From Clostridiales bacterium (GTDB taxonomy: Bacteria; Bacillota; Clostridia; Oscillospirales; Oscillospiraceae): DNA of 12,824 nucleotides. The notes under the pieces are model-generated. The model had not been told where the DNA came from. It ran no database searches and saw only the letters and a program-made list of their open reading frames with translations. Each line of letters begins with the position of its first letter. Positions within the stretch are counted from its first letter, which is position 1. Location of the stretch: positions 642 to 13,465 of the forward strand of contig JAHZFC010000047.1 of the NCBI GenBank assembly GCA_019421525.1, given 5' to 3'. Both the position numbers and the translations under genes were made by a program. Below, piece by piece: positions 6,188 through 12,824 of this stretch.

Positions 6188-7370
6188 GTGTATCAGCCCC
6201 TGGCCGACCGCATCCGCCCCAAGACCCTGGACGAGGTGGTGGGGCAGCGGCATATTTTGGGGGAGAACGGCCTGCTGCGCCGGGTGATCGAGAGCGGCAA
6301 GATCCCAAACATGGTGTTCTACGGCCCCTCCGGCACAGGCAAGACCACGGTGGCCAACATCATCGCCGACCGGTCCGGCCGGGCCCTGCGGGGTGCTGCT
6401 GTATCTGGATGAGATCCAGTACTTCAACAAGAAGCAGCAGCAGTCCCTGCTGGAGTTCATCGAGAACGGCAAGATCACTCTCATCGCCTCCACCACGGAG
6501 AATCCCTACTTCACCATCTTCAACGCCATCCTCTCCCGGTCCACGGTGTTCGAGTTCAAGGCCCTCACCGCCGAGGACATCCTGCCCGCGGTGGAGCGGG
6601 GCTTCCGCCTCATGGGGGAGGAGCTGGGGGTGGACATCCAGTGTGAGAGCGGCGTGACGGAAAAGCTGGCCTCCGCCAGCGGCGGGGACGTGCGCAAGGC
6701 CCTCAACGCCGTGGAGCTGCTGGTGAATGCCGCCCGGGTGACCAAGACTGGCCTGCTGATCTCCATGGAGGACGCCAAGATCGTGGCCCAGCGGTCTGCC
6801 ATGCGATACGACCGGGACGGGGATGACCACTATGACATCGCCTCCGCCCTGATGAAGTCCATGCGGGGGTCTGACCCCGACGGGGCGCTGCACTACCTGG
6901 CCCGTCTGCTGGAGGCGGGGGATATGATCACCGCCATCCGGCGCATCCTGTGCTCCGCCAGTGAGGATGTGGGCATGGCCTACCCCCAGGCGGCCTCCAT
7001 CGTCAAGGCCTGCTGTGACAGCGCCCTCCAGCTGGGCCTGCCCGAGGCCAAGCTGCCTCTGGCCCAGGCGGTGATCCTGCTGGCCACCGCCCCCAAGTCC
7101 AACAGCGTGTGCGCCGCCATCGACGCGGCCATGGCCGATGTGCGGGCGGGGAAGACCGGGGACTACCCCCGGCATCTCCAGAACGTCCACGCCGACGGCA
7201 CGGGCTTCGAGCGGGAGCAGGGCTACCTGTATCCCCACGACTTCCCCAACCATTGGGTGCGCCAGCAGTACCTGCCCGACGCGATCCGGGACCGGGTCTA
7301 TTACGAATACGGGCCCAATAAGAACGAGCAGGCCGCCAAGGCCTACTGGGATAAGATCAAAGGGAACTGA
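6188..7370 (+). pseudogene. rarA: Disrupted rarA (MgsA/RarA AAA+ ATPase), with internal deletion and frameshift
   Basis: RarA is a clamp-loader-like ATPase that acts at stalled replication forks. The N-terminal piece starts at GTG 6188 (GAGGAGG 9 bases upstream) with YQPLADRIRPKTLDEVVGQ and Walker A GPSGTGKT (46-53). It stays in frame to about residue 68 (ADRSGRALR), then runs out of frame to a stop at 6410-6412. From about 6390 the family resumes one frame over: GVLLYLDEIQYFNKKQQQ (Walker B), LIASTTENPYF, SRSTVFEF, GGDVRKALNAVELL, then the intact C-terminal domain to 7370. Aligned from memory with RarA, about 26 residues between Walker A and Walker B are missing. The frame change means the lost length is 3n+2, near 77 or 80 bases. 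The two parts plus the gap give the normal length of about 420. Downstream genes look intact. A true deletion and an assembly error both remain possible. Confidence 0.88.
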
Positions 7371-7384
7371 AAGGCGGTGGCGGT

Positions 7385-7585
7385 ATGCCCATGGATATCC
7401 ATGTGGGGGACGTGCTGGAGCTGAAAAAGCAGCACCCCTGCGGCAGCAAGGAGTGGAAGGTGCTCCGGGTGGGGATGGATCTCAAGCTGAAATGCGAGGG
7501 CTGCGGCCACGAGCTGATGCTCCCCCGGAGCAAGGCGGAAAAGTCCGTCAAGAAGATCAAGCGAAACGGAGCGTATGTGGGATGA
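7385..7585 (+). CDS. DUF951 family small protein
   Basis: A 66-residue protein of the DUF951 family. Its layout is typical: a VGDVLELKKQHPCGSKEW start, then VLRVGMDLKLKCEGCGHE with a CxxC pair, then a basic tail (KAEKSVKKIKR). The HPCG and CEGC cysteines suggest a small zinc-bound fold; function is unknown. A second in-frame ATG at 7391 would give 64 residues and is equally plausible. It begins 15 bases after rarA, behind a GGCGGTGG-type ribosome site, and its stop overlaps the aminotransferase start (ATGA), indicating coupled translation. Confidence 0.85.
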   Translation: MPMDIHVGDVLELKKQHPCGSKEWKVLRVGMDLKLKCEGCGHELMLPRSKAEKSVKKIKRNGAYVG

Positions 7586-8637
7586 AAAAATTTTGGAGCG
7601 CCCGGATCCGGGACGCGGTGCCCTATACTCCCGGGGAGCAGCCCCGGGACCGGACCTTTGTCAAGCTCAACACCAACGAGTGCCCCTATCCCCCCTCGCC
7701 CAAGGCGCTGGAGGCCATCCGCCAGGCGGCGGGGGACGCCTTGCGGCTCTACCCGGACCCGGAGTGCCTGGCCCTGCGTCAGGCCATCGCCGGGCGGGAG
7801 GGGCTAAAGATAGAGCAGGTGTTCTGCTCCAACGGGTCGGACGAGGTGCTGGCCTTCGCCTTCCAGGCGTTTTTTGACCCGGAGCGGGAGATCGTGTTCC
7901 CCCGGATCACCTACAGCTTTTACCCGGTGTATACCAGCTATTTCGGGCTGAACTGCCGCCGGGTGCCCATGGAGCCGGACTTCTCCGACCCGGTGGACGA
8001 GCTGTGCGGGAATAACGGCGGCGTGGTGCTGTGCAACCCCAACGCCCCCACGGGCATCGCCGTGGGGCTGGACGTGGTGGAGAAGCTGCTGCGGGCCAAC
8101 CCCGGCGTGGTGGTCATCGTGGACGAGGCCTATGTGGACTTCGGCGCCCAGAGCGCAGTGCCTCTGATCGGCAAGTACCCCAACCTGCTGGTGGTGCAGA
8201 CCGCCTCCAAGTCCAGGGCCCTGGCGGGGCTCCGGGTGGGCTGGGCCATGGGCCATGAGGACCTCATCGCCGGCCTGCGCTGCGTCCGGGACTCCATCAA
8301 CTCCTACACCGTGGACCGGCTGGCCCAGGCGGGGCTGAAAGCGGCCATCGAGGACGAGGCGTATTTCCAGTCCATCCGCCGCCGGGTGATGGACACCAGG
8401 ACCTGGGCCGCCCGGGCGCTGGAGGACCTGGGCTTCACCGTCCTGCCCTCCCAGGCCAACTTCCTGTTCGCCTCCAAGCCGGGCAGGGACGGCAGAGAGC
8501 TGCTCTCCGGCCTGCGGGAGCGGGGAGTGCTGGTGCGCTGGTGGGATGACGCGCCCATCCGGGACTGGCTGCGGGTGTCCATCGGCACGGACGAGGAGAT
8601 GAAGACGCTGATCGATGCGCTCAAGGAGGTGATCTGA
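7582..8637 (+). CDS. hisC: HisC-type histidinol-phosphate aminotransferase (class I/II, PLP-dependent)
   Basis: A 351-residue aminotransferase. HisC landmarks in order: KLNTNECPYPPSPKAL (28-43), RLYPDPECLALRQAIA, FCSNGSDEVLAFAF, CNPNAPTG (substrate/PLP loop), VVIVDEAYVDF, and ASKSRALAGLRVGWAMG with the PLP-binding lysine K210. The C-terminal arginine region is DWLRVSIGT. In the pathway HisC makes histidinol phosphate from imidazole-acetol phosphate; members of this group also handle aromatic amino acids or cobalamin precursors. No other his gene is in the window, so the substrate is inferred from family resemblance. The frame is open well upstream through rarA and DUF951 codons; the ATG at 7582 is chosen because family homology starts there and it overlaps the DUF951 stop. 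Confidence 0.85.
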   Translation: MKKFWSARIRDAVPYTPGEQPRDRTFVKLNTNECPYPPSPKALEAIRQAAGDALRLYPDPECLALRQAIAGREGLKIEQVFCSNGSDEVLAFAFQAFFDPEREIVFPRITYSFYPVYTSYFGLNCRRVPMEPDFSDPVDELCGNNGGVVLCNPNAPTGIAVGLDVVEKLLRANPGVVVIVDEAYVDFGAQSAVPLIGKYPNLLVVQTASKSRALAGLRVGWAMGHEDLIAGLRCVRDSINSYTVDRLAQAGLKAAIEDEAYFQSIRRRVMDTRTWAARALEDLGFTVLPSQANFLFASKPGRDGRELLSGLRERGVLVRWWDDAPIRDWLRVSIGTDEEMKTLIDALKEVI

Positions 8638-9539
8638 TGCGGTACGAAGGAGATATCTATCGTCCCCCAGGGGAGTGGCGGAGCTATCTGCTCCAGTGTA
8701 CGGTGGGCTGCTCCTACAACGGTTGTACCTACTGTGGGATGTATAAGGACAAGCGGTACCATGTCCGTCCCCTGGCCGATATCCTGGAGGACATCGACAT
8801 GGCCCGGGAGCACTTCACCGACTTCGGCAGCTTCCCTCTGGGGGTGCCCAGTGTGACGCGGGTGTTCCTGTGCGACGGGGATGCCATCGCCATGGACACC
8901 GACGACCTGCTCACCATCCTCCGCCGCCTGTATGAGGCGTTCCCCCGGCTGGAGCGGGTGACCACCTACGCCGGGCCCATCTCCACCCTGAAAAAGACCC
9001 CGGAGGAGCTCAAGGCCCTGCGGGAGGCCGGGCTGGGCCGGGTCTACCTGGGGGTGGAGACCGGCTGGGACGAGCTGCTCAAAAAGGTGAACAAGGGGGT
9101 CACCGCCAGACAGATGCTGGAGGCCGGCCTGCGCCTGAAGGGGGCGGGGCTGGACCTGTGGGCCATCGTCATGCTGGGGCTGGCCGGGCCGGGGGAGGCC
9201 TCAGCCACCCACATCCAAAAGACGGTGGAGATGATCAACGCCATGGCCCCCCGGCACCTGTCCGCCATGACCTATACGCCTGTGGAGGGCACCCCCATGT
9301 ATCAGGACATCCTGGCCGGGCGGTTCACCTGCCTGACCCCCAGAGAGGCGCTGCTGGAGACCCGGGGGCTCATCGCGGGGCTGACGGTGGACCCGCTGCA
9401 CATCACCGCCAACCACCCCTCCAACTATCTTCCCATCAAGGGCGGTCTGCCCGAGGACCGGGAGAAGCTTCTGGCCCTGGTGGACAGCGCCCTGAACGGG
9501 GAGACGGATATCCGGAAGGGCCGCCCGCGGGTGTTATAA
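8637..9539 (+). CDS. Radical SAM protein, function unknown
   Basis: A 300-residue radical SAM enzyme. The [4Fe-4S] motif is CSYNGCTYCGMY, giving cysteines C25, C30 and C33 with CX4CX2C spacing rather than the classic CX3CX2C. An extra C21 lies just before. Further barrel landmarks are VFLCDGDAIAMDTDDLL (strand after the cluster), ERVTTYAGP, GLGRVYLGVETGWDELLKKV (SAM-binding GVETG region) and LWAIVMLGLAGPG. This pattern matches an uncharacterised clostridial group with a CxxNxCxxCxMY motif; no B12 or SPASM domain is visible. AAGGAGGTGATC (8623-8634), nearly the full anti-Shine-Dalgarno complement, lies inside the end of hisC, and the ATG shares one base with the hisC stop. Translation is therefore very likely coupled. 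Confidence 0.87.
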   Translation: MRYEGDIYRPPGEWRSYLLQCTVGCSYNGCTYCGMYKDKRYHVRPLADILEDIDMAREHFTDFGSFPLGVPSVTRVFLCDGDAIAMDTDDLLTILRRLYEAFPRLERVTTYAGPISTLKKTPEELKALREAGLGRVYLGVETGWDELLKKVNKGVTARQMLEAGLRLKGAGLDLWAIVMLGLAGPGEASATHIQKTVEMINAMAPRHLSAMTYTPVEGTPMYQDILAGRFTCLTPREALLETRGLIAGLTVDPLHITANHPSNYLPIKGGLPEDREKLLALVDSALNGETDIRKGRPRVL

Positions 9540-9600
9540 CATACGGAAAGCTGGAAAGGACCGTTCGGGCGTCCTGCCCGGAGACATATCGATAAAACAA

Positions 9601-9652
9601 AACATGCCGTCAAGGATAAAACGTTGCGTTTCGCATCCTTGGCGGCATGTTT
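9601..9652. terminator. Long bidirectional hairpin terminator
   Basis: AACATGCCGTCAAGGAT (9601-9617) pairs with ATCCTTGGCGGCATGTT (9635-9651) with one T-G wobble. A second stem (AAACG/CGTTT) sits inside the loop. Read on the minus strand it is followed by a T-rich run (TTGTTTTATC), so it clearly serves the GNAT gene. On the plus strand it lies 61 bases after the radical SAM stop and may end that operon. Confidence 0.82.
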
Positions 9653-9678
9653 GTCGTCAGTGCTCGGCTGATAGGGCG

Positions 9679-10131
9679 TTATCTGTGGATGTACATCCTC
9701 GACATATTCGGCGCATCATTCCCCTGGACCATACACAGGAATTCCCAGCCATATCTCTCATAGAAGCCGGTGTGGTCGGTGAGCAGATAGACAGGCGTTA
9801 TGTCCTTTGCTCTCAGGTCTGCTACAGCTATATCGAGTAAATGTCCGGCGATCCCTCTGCAACGATAGTCCGGTTCGGTATAGACCGCACAGATGTTTGG
9901 GGCAAGGTCTTGTCTGTTGTGAAAGTCATTTTCGATCACGCCAAGGCCGCCTGCGATCCGTTCACCATCCAAACAAAGATACCAGCCATATTCGGTTTTA
10001 TGCGCCAGATAAGATCTCATGCTTTCGAGATAAGCCTCCCTGGGAACGCCCCATTTAGCATGAAACCATTCGGCCGCGCTGTCTTTCAGCTGCGGCATCT
10101 GCCTCAATGTGATATATGTGTACTCTATCAT
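9679..10131 (-). CDS. GNAT family N-acetyltransferase
   Basis: A 150-residue acetyltransferase. Motif A, YRCRGIAGHLLD (89-100), carries the R/QxxGxA/G acetyl-CoA pyrophosphate loop. CAVYTEPDY precedes it. TDHTGFYERYGWEFL (118-132) is motif B. DGERIAGGLGVIENDF (55-70) forms the central strands. The acyl acceptor is not predictable; small GNATs modify amines on antibiotics, polyamines or proteins. Two start codons exist. The one at 10137 touches AAGGG directly, whereas 10131 has AGAAGG 7 bases upstream, so 10131 is preferred. It runs against its neighbours between the radical SAM and spoIIGA genes and is somewhat richer in A+T (33 G+C in 60 at 9901-9960), suggesting later insertion. It shares a terminator with the radical SAM gene. 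Confidence 0.88.
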   Translation of the reverse strand: MIEYTYITLRQMPQLKDSAAEWFHAKWGVPREAYLESMRSYLAHKTEYGWYLCLDGERIAGGLGVIENDFHNRQDLAPNICAVYTEPDYRCRGIAGHLLDIAVADLRAKDITPVYLLTDHTGFYERYGWEFLCMVQGNDAPNMSRMYIHR

Positions 10132-10187
10132 ATCCATCCCTTCTTTCGCTTTGATCCGACACCGGATCTCTATGACCTATCCTATCA

Positions 10188-10211
10188 CCGCTTCGCTGTC
10201 CTAGCAAGCGG
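10188..10211. other. Imperfect hairpin in the GNAT-spoIIGA intergenic region
   Basis: CCGCTT and GCT pair with AGC and AAGCGG around a GTCCT loop, with one bulged C. It lies between the divergent GNAT and spoIIGA genes. No T run follows, so it is not a terminator. The rest of 10132-10320 shows nothing else clear, except TCCGACA at 10155-10161, one mismatch from the inverted Spo0A box TTCGACA. Confidence 0.3.
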
Positions 10212-10320
10212 GGCAGCAGAAAAGATACGTGAACATTGCCTGCCTGGGTCCTGAGGCTGGCCGCCCGGGACCAGGCTGCGGGACAGGCCCATCCGCCCTT
10301 TTTACGGCTGCCCGCCTTTT

Positions 10321-10353
10321 TAGACCTTTTTTGAAGGAGCTTGCCCGTATAAT
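10321..10353 (+). promoter_or_regulatory. Candidate spoIIGA-sigE promoter with wide spacing
   Basis: A perfect TATAAT lies at 10348-10353. No -35 exists at 17 bases. TAGACC (10321-10326, 4 of 6 matches to TTGACA) sits 21 bases upstream. The Bacillus spoIIG promoter is known for a 22-base spacing that needs Spo0A, so the layout is suggestive. TTTTGAA (10329-10335) matches the Spo0A box TGTCGAA at only 5 of 7. The predicted start, about 10360, would leave a leader of only about 14 bases before the ATG. Confidence 0.4.
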
Positions 10354-10373
10354 GCTTGTCAGGGGGGATGGCC

Positions 10374-11210
10374 ATGACCGTGGTATACATAGACCTGCTC
10401 TTTCTGCTCAATCTGGTGGCCAATTACCTGCTGCTGCTGGCGGGGGGACGGCTGGCCGGCACTGTGCTGCGCCGGGGCTGGATGGCCCTGGGGGCAGCGC
10501 TGGGGGCCTTGTATGCCTGTGTGCTGTTCCTGCCCGGCTGCCAGTGGCTGTCCGCATGGCCCTGCCGCGTCGCCGCAGGGGTGGTCATGGCGGTGACCGC
10601 CTATGGGACGGGAAGGCAGCTGCTGCGGGGGACGCTGCTGTTTTTCGCCGCTTCGGCCGCCCTGGCCGGGCTGGTGCTGGCGGCGGAGCTGCTGGGCAGC
10701 GGACCGCTGACCATGCTGGGCGGGGTGTACTACTCCAGGTTCGACCTGCGGCTGCTGCTGGTGCTGTTTGTGCTGTGCTATTTTATCCTGTCGCTGTTTT
10801 TCCGGCGGCTGGGCCGTCACGGCGGGGGAGAGCTGGTGCGGCTGGACCTGCGTTTATTTGGCAAGGACATCCACTTGACAGCCCTGAGAGATACCGGAAA
10901 TACACTCACCGATCCGGCCACCAACCGTCCGGTGGTGGTGGTGGATCAAAGCGCGGTGAAGCCCTGCCTGCCCCGGCAGGCCGACCCCAGCCATCCGGTG
11001 GAGAGCGTCCGGCAGCTCCACAGCGCGGGGGTGCGGGGCTGCCGCCTGCTGCCCTTTCGGGCGGTGGGGACGGAATTGGGGCTGCTTCTGGCGGTGCGGG
11101 CGGAGAGCGTCAGCGCCGATGGCAAGCCGCTGGGGCCGCTGCTGGTGGCATTGTCCCCCGGGCCGGTGAGCGACGGCGGGGCGTATCAGGGACTGATCGG
11201 AGGGCTGTGA
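10374..11210 (+). CDS. spoIIGA: Sigma-E processing peptidase SpoIIGA
   Basis: A 278-residue membrane-bound aspartic protease that removes the pro-sequence of SigE in the mother cell. The N-terminal half has five hydrophobic segments (about 3-22, 36-55, 64-80, 88-109 and 123-143). The C-terminal domain carries the pepsin-like active site ALRDTGNTLTDP with catalytic D173, equivalent to Bacillus D183, then RPVVVVDQSAV. GCRLLPFRAVG is a further family landmark. Length is near the family norm (about 270-310). The start at 10374 is chosen because AGGGGGG ends 6 bases upstream; the ATG at 10368 directly abuts that site, and a TTG at 10356 lies upstream of it. Family members begin MxVYIDxLFLxN, matching this start. 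The substrate gene sigE follows after one base, so synthesis is coupled. Confidence 0.93.
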   Translation: MTVVYIDLLFLLNLVANYLLLLAGGRLAGTVLRRGWMALGAALGALYACVLFLPGCQWLSAWPCRVAAGVVMAVTAYGTGRQLLRGTLLFFAASAALAGLVLAAELLGSGPLTMLGGVYYSRFDLRLLLVLFVLCYFILSLFFRRLGRHGGGELVRLDLRLFGKDIHLTALRDTGNTLTDPATNRPVVVVDQSAVKPCLPRQADPSHPVESVRQLHSAGVRGCRLLPFRAVGTELGLLLAVRAESVSADGKPLGPLLVALSPGPVSDGGAYQGLIGGL

Positions 11211-11211
11211 T

Positions 11212-11946
11212 ATGAGCATGGCGGTGAAATTTCAGGGCCTCTGGCGGCTGCGGCTGCTGCTGGCCCGGTGGGGCATCTTGCAGCCCGGGAAGATCATGTA
11301 CATCGGGGGCAGCGACACCCTGCCCCCGCCCCTGAGCCGGGAGGAGGAGGCCGCCCTCCTGGACCGGCTGGGTGAGGAGGGGGCGGGCCGGGAGGAGGCC
11401 CGGGCAGCCCTGATCGAGCACAATCTCCGGCTGGTGGTGTACATCGCCCGGCGGTTCGAGAACACCGGGGTGGGGATCGAGGACCTGATCTCCATCGGCA
11501 CGATTGGCCTGATCAAGGCGGTGGGAACTTATGACCCGGGGAAAAACATCAAGCTGGCCACATACGCCTCCCGGTGCATCGAGAACGAGATCTTGATGTA
11601 TCTGAGGAAGATCTCCACCCGGCGCAATGAGGTGTCCTTTGACGAGCCCCTCAACACCGACTGGGACGGGAACGAACTACTGCTCAGCGATGTGCTGGGC
11701 ACCGACGGGGACATGGTGATGAAGCCCATCGAGGACGATGTGGACCGGGCCCTGCTGTTCGAGGCGGTGGGCCGGCTGTCGGAGCGGGAGCGGACCATCA
11801 TCACCCTGCGCTTTGGCCTGAACGGGAAGCGAGAGCGCACGCAGAAGGAGGTGGCCGACCTGCTGGGCATCTCCCAATCCTATATCTCCCGGCTGGAAAA
11901 GCGTATCATCGCCCGGCTGAAAAAGGAGATCCTGCGGATGCTGTGA
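11212..11946 (+). CDS. sigE: RNA polymerase sporulation sigma factor SigE (sigma-E), pro-form
   Basis: A 244-residue sigma-70-family factor controlling early mother-cell transcription. The N-terminus is a basic, Leu/Trp-rich amphipathic pro-sequence. YIGGSDTLPPPLS (30-42) aligns with the Bacillus cleavage region, so SpoIIGA would cut between about M29 and Y30. Region 2 includes NLRLVVYIARRFENTG, EDLISIGTIGLIKAV and LATYASRCIENEILMYLR. SFDEPLNTDWDGNELLLSDVL follows. Region 4 ends in a helix-turn-helix, QKEVADLLGISQSYISRLEK (211-230). The spoIIGA neighbour separates it from the close homologue SigK. Start: GGAGGG 7 bases upstream of the ATG at 11212. sigG, the next gene in Bacillus, is absent; tRNA-Ser on the opposite strand follows, and no clear plus-strand terminator is seen in 11947-12079. 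Confidence 0.95.
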   Translation: MSMAVKFQGLWRLRLLLARWGILQPGKIMYIGGSDTLPPPLSREEEAALLDRLGEEGAGREEARAALIEHNLRLVVYIARRFENTGVGIEDLISIGTIGLIKAVGTYDPGKNIKLATYASRCIENEILMYLRKISTRRNEVSFDEPLNTDWDGNELLLSDVLGTDGDMVMKPIEDDVDRALLFEAVGRLSERERTIITLRFGLNGKRERTQKEVADLLGISQSYISRLEKRIIARLKKEILRML

Positions 11947-12079
11947 CAGTGTGGCGGAGGATCGGATGGCCAGGCAAACAGACAAAACGGGCCTGCGCTG
12001 ACCGTCACGCCCCGGGGCCGCAGCTGCTTAGGGCATGAGTCACGCCGTTAAGGGATGGAAGTCTGGCAGAGAAAAGAAA

Positions 12080-12111
12080 AAGCTGGAGCAAAGTTACCTT
12101 TGCTCCAGCTT
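12080..12111 (-). terminator. Rho-independent terminator of tRNA-Ser
   Basis: A perfect 14-bp stem (12080-12093 with 12098-12111) has a TTAC loop. Read on the minus strand it is followed by a run of T and C (TTTCTTTTCTC). Its first base coincides with the last base of the encoded CCA. It might also stop sigE read-through from the other side. Confidence 0.88.
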
Positions 12112-12201
12112 GGCGGAGTGGGAGGGATTCGAACCCTCGAGCCGTGTTACCGACTACACGATTTCCAATCGTGCTCGTTATGACCACTTCGATACCACTC
12201 C
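12111..12201 (-). tRNA. tRNA-Ser (anticodon GGA)
   Basis: A class II tRNA of 91 bases including an encoded CCA (12111-12113 on the plus strand). The acceptor stem GGAGTGG pairs with CCACTCC, and G73 follows. The anticodon arm is CACGA-TTGGAAA-TCGTG with GGA at the centre. A long variable arm (TAGTCGGTAACACGGCT) is diagnostic for serine. The T arm is CGAGGG-TTCGAAT-CCCTC-like. Confidence 0.95.
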
Positions 12202-12249
12202 AAGTCGCTCATACCGCATTCTGAACACCTTTCGGCGACAGCATTAACT

Positions 12250-12277
12250 ATTATACCAGCTTTTTTTTGGTTGTCAA
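12250..12277 (-). promoter_or_regulatory. SigmaA-type promoter of tRNA-Ser
   Basis: On the minus strand a perfect TTGACA (12272-12277) and a perfect TATAAT (12250-12255) are 16 bases apart, with eight A in the spacer. Transcription would begin near 12243, about 42 bases before the tRNA. Confidence 0.88.
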
Positions 12278-12462
12278 GAGGAAAATCAGATCTTTCCAAA
12301 AATCGCGTCCGGGACAGCCTCGTCCAGCTGTGCCGCGATGCTGTATCGTGGCAGGCTAACGTGTCATATCATGGGGAGAGGATCGGTTTCGTCACTTTGC
12401 GCCATAGATATGGGGATACGGCCGCCATAACACCATAAGTTGCAAAAACGTAAAATTAGGGG
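12278..12462. other. Intergenic stretch with no recognisable gene
   Basis: The stretch between the divergent tRNA-Ser and tRNA-Ala promoters shows no open frame with a ribosome site, no RNA fold I recognise and no repeat. Together with the flanking promoters and leaders it makes a gene-free span of 12202-12536. Confidence 0.6.
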
Positions 12463-12491
12463 TTGACTTTTTATATGACTTCTGTTATGAT
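12463..12491 (+). promoter_or_regulatory. SigmaA-type promoter of the tRNA-Ala array
   Basis: TTGACT (12463-12468) and TATGAT (12486-12491) are 17 bases apart. The transcript would begin near 12498, about 39 bases before tRNA-Ala. Confidence 0.82.
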
Positions 12492-12536
12492 ATCCCTTGC
12501 GCTGAGGCCGGTTTGGTCGGACGAAGCGGTCATTAT

Positions 12537-12612
<76 letters not shown>

Positions 12613-12661
12613 TAAACAACTTCATATTGCGTACCCATAAGACTTCCACTCGGGAAGGTAT

Positions 12662-12683
12662 GGGGGTATAGCTCAGCTGGGAG
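12662..12683 (+). pseudogene. Truncated tRNA-Ala copy (5' part only)
   Basis: These 22 bases are identical to the first 22 of the tRNA-Ala at 12537 (acceptor 5' strand and most of the D arm). The sequence then departs completely, so there is no anticodon arm, T arm or CCA. Bases 12662-12670 could still pair with TATGCCCCC (12700-12708), with one T-G wobble, giving a 48-base hairpin-like remnant. No promoter lies directly before it; it would be transcribed only by read-through from the first copy. Confidence 0.8.
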
Positions 12684-12775
12684 CCTGCGAAATGAAAAGT
12701 ATGCCCCCAATGAGCAACCAACAATCGACAACTTCATACAGCGTACCCTATAAACTTCCATTTTTGGAAGAATAT

Positions 12776-12824
<49 letters not shown>

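Noticed and set aside
6022..6496. N-terminal extension of the amidohydrolase up to 6496
   Set aside because: It would cross the rarA start and Walker A codons on the other strand, and homology begins at MLIQNGLIFD behind a good ribosome site.
6393..7370. The 325-codon C-terminal part of rarA as an independent gene
   Set aside because: It starts at a GTG inside the Walker B strand, lacks Walker A and has no ribosome site upstream. It is better read as part of the disrupted gene.
7138..7581. Upstream extension of the aminotransferase frame by 148 codons
   Set aside because: The extra residues come from out-of-frame reading of rarA and DUF951 and are not protein-like. HisC homology begins at the ATG at 7582.
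10229..11215. Plus-strand 328-codon frame overlapping spoIIGA in another frame
   Set aside because: It is Arg/Gly/Ala-rich low-complexity translation with no ribosome site; SpoIIGA in the other frame has membrane segments and the DTGN active site.

Overview
The window looks like core chromosome from a spore-forming Clostridia, probably an Oscillospiraceae-type gut bacterium (Flavonifractor or Intestinimonas relatives). This is an inference from gene content, the high G+C of most genes, AGGAGG-type ribosome binding sites, GTG starts and sigmaA-type promoters. No phage genes, transposase, CRISPR array, toxin-antitoxin or defence genes were seen. I did not find a new multi-gene system. The notable points are a broken rarA, a sporulation sigma-factor cluster split in two, and a tandem tRNA-Ala array with a truncated middle copy.

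Layout. Positions 47-1141 encode a secreted SleB-type cell wall hydrolase with its own terminator. A stand-alone tRNA-Gln(CTG) follows, with a consensus promoter and a bidirectional terminator. A minus-strand SAM methyltransferase of unknown substrate (1563-2330) comes next. Positions 2491-3796 hold sigG, with a possible sigmaF/G-type promoter, and ylmC, the partner found beside it in Bacillus. An A+T-richer rarD-like permease (3901-4782) converges on a minus-strand amidohydrolase (4877-6022).

Positions 6188-9539 are a tightly packed plus-strand run. It contains rarA, disrupted by a deletion plus frame change between Walker A and Walker B, then a DUF951 zinc-ribbon-like protein, a HisC-type aminotransferase and a radical SAM protein. 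The last three overlap or nearly touch. A minus-strand GNAT acetyltransferase (9679-10131) follows and shares a hairpin with the radical SAM gene. Positions 10374-11946 are spoIIGA-sigE, one base apart. The right end holds tRNA-Ser(GGA) on the minus strand and a tRNA-Ala(GGC) array that runs off the window.

How the genes fit together. SpoIIGA is the membrane aspartic protease that activates pro-SigmaE in the mother cell, and SigG is the late forespore sigma factor. In Bacillus these three genes are contiguous as spoIIGA-sigE-sigG. Here sigG with ylmC lies about 7 kb upstream of spoIIGA, with metabolic and repair genes in between. The remaining genes look like independent housekeeping units.
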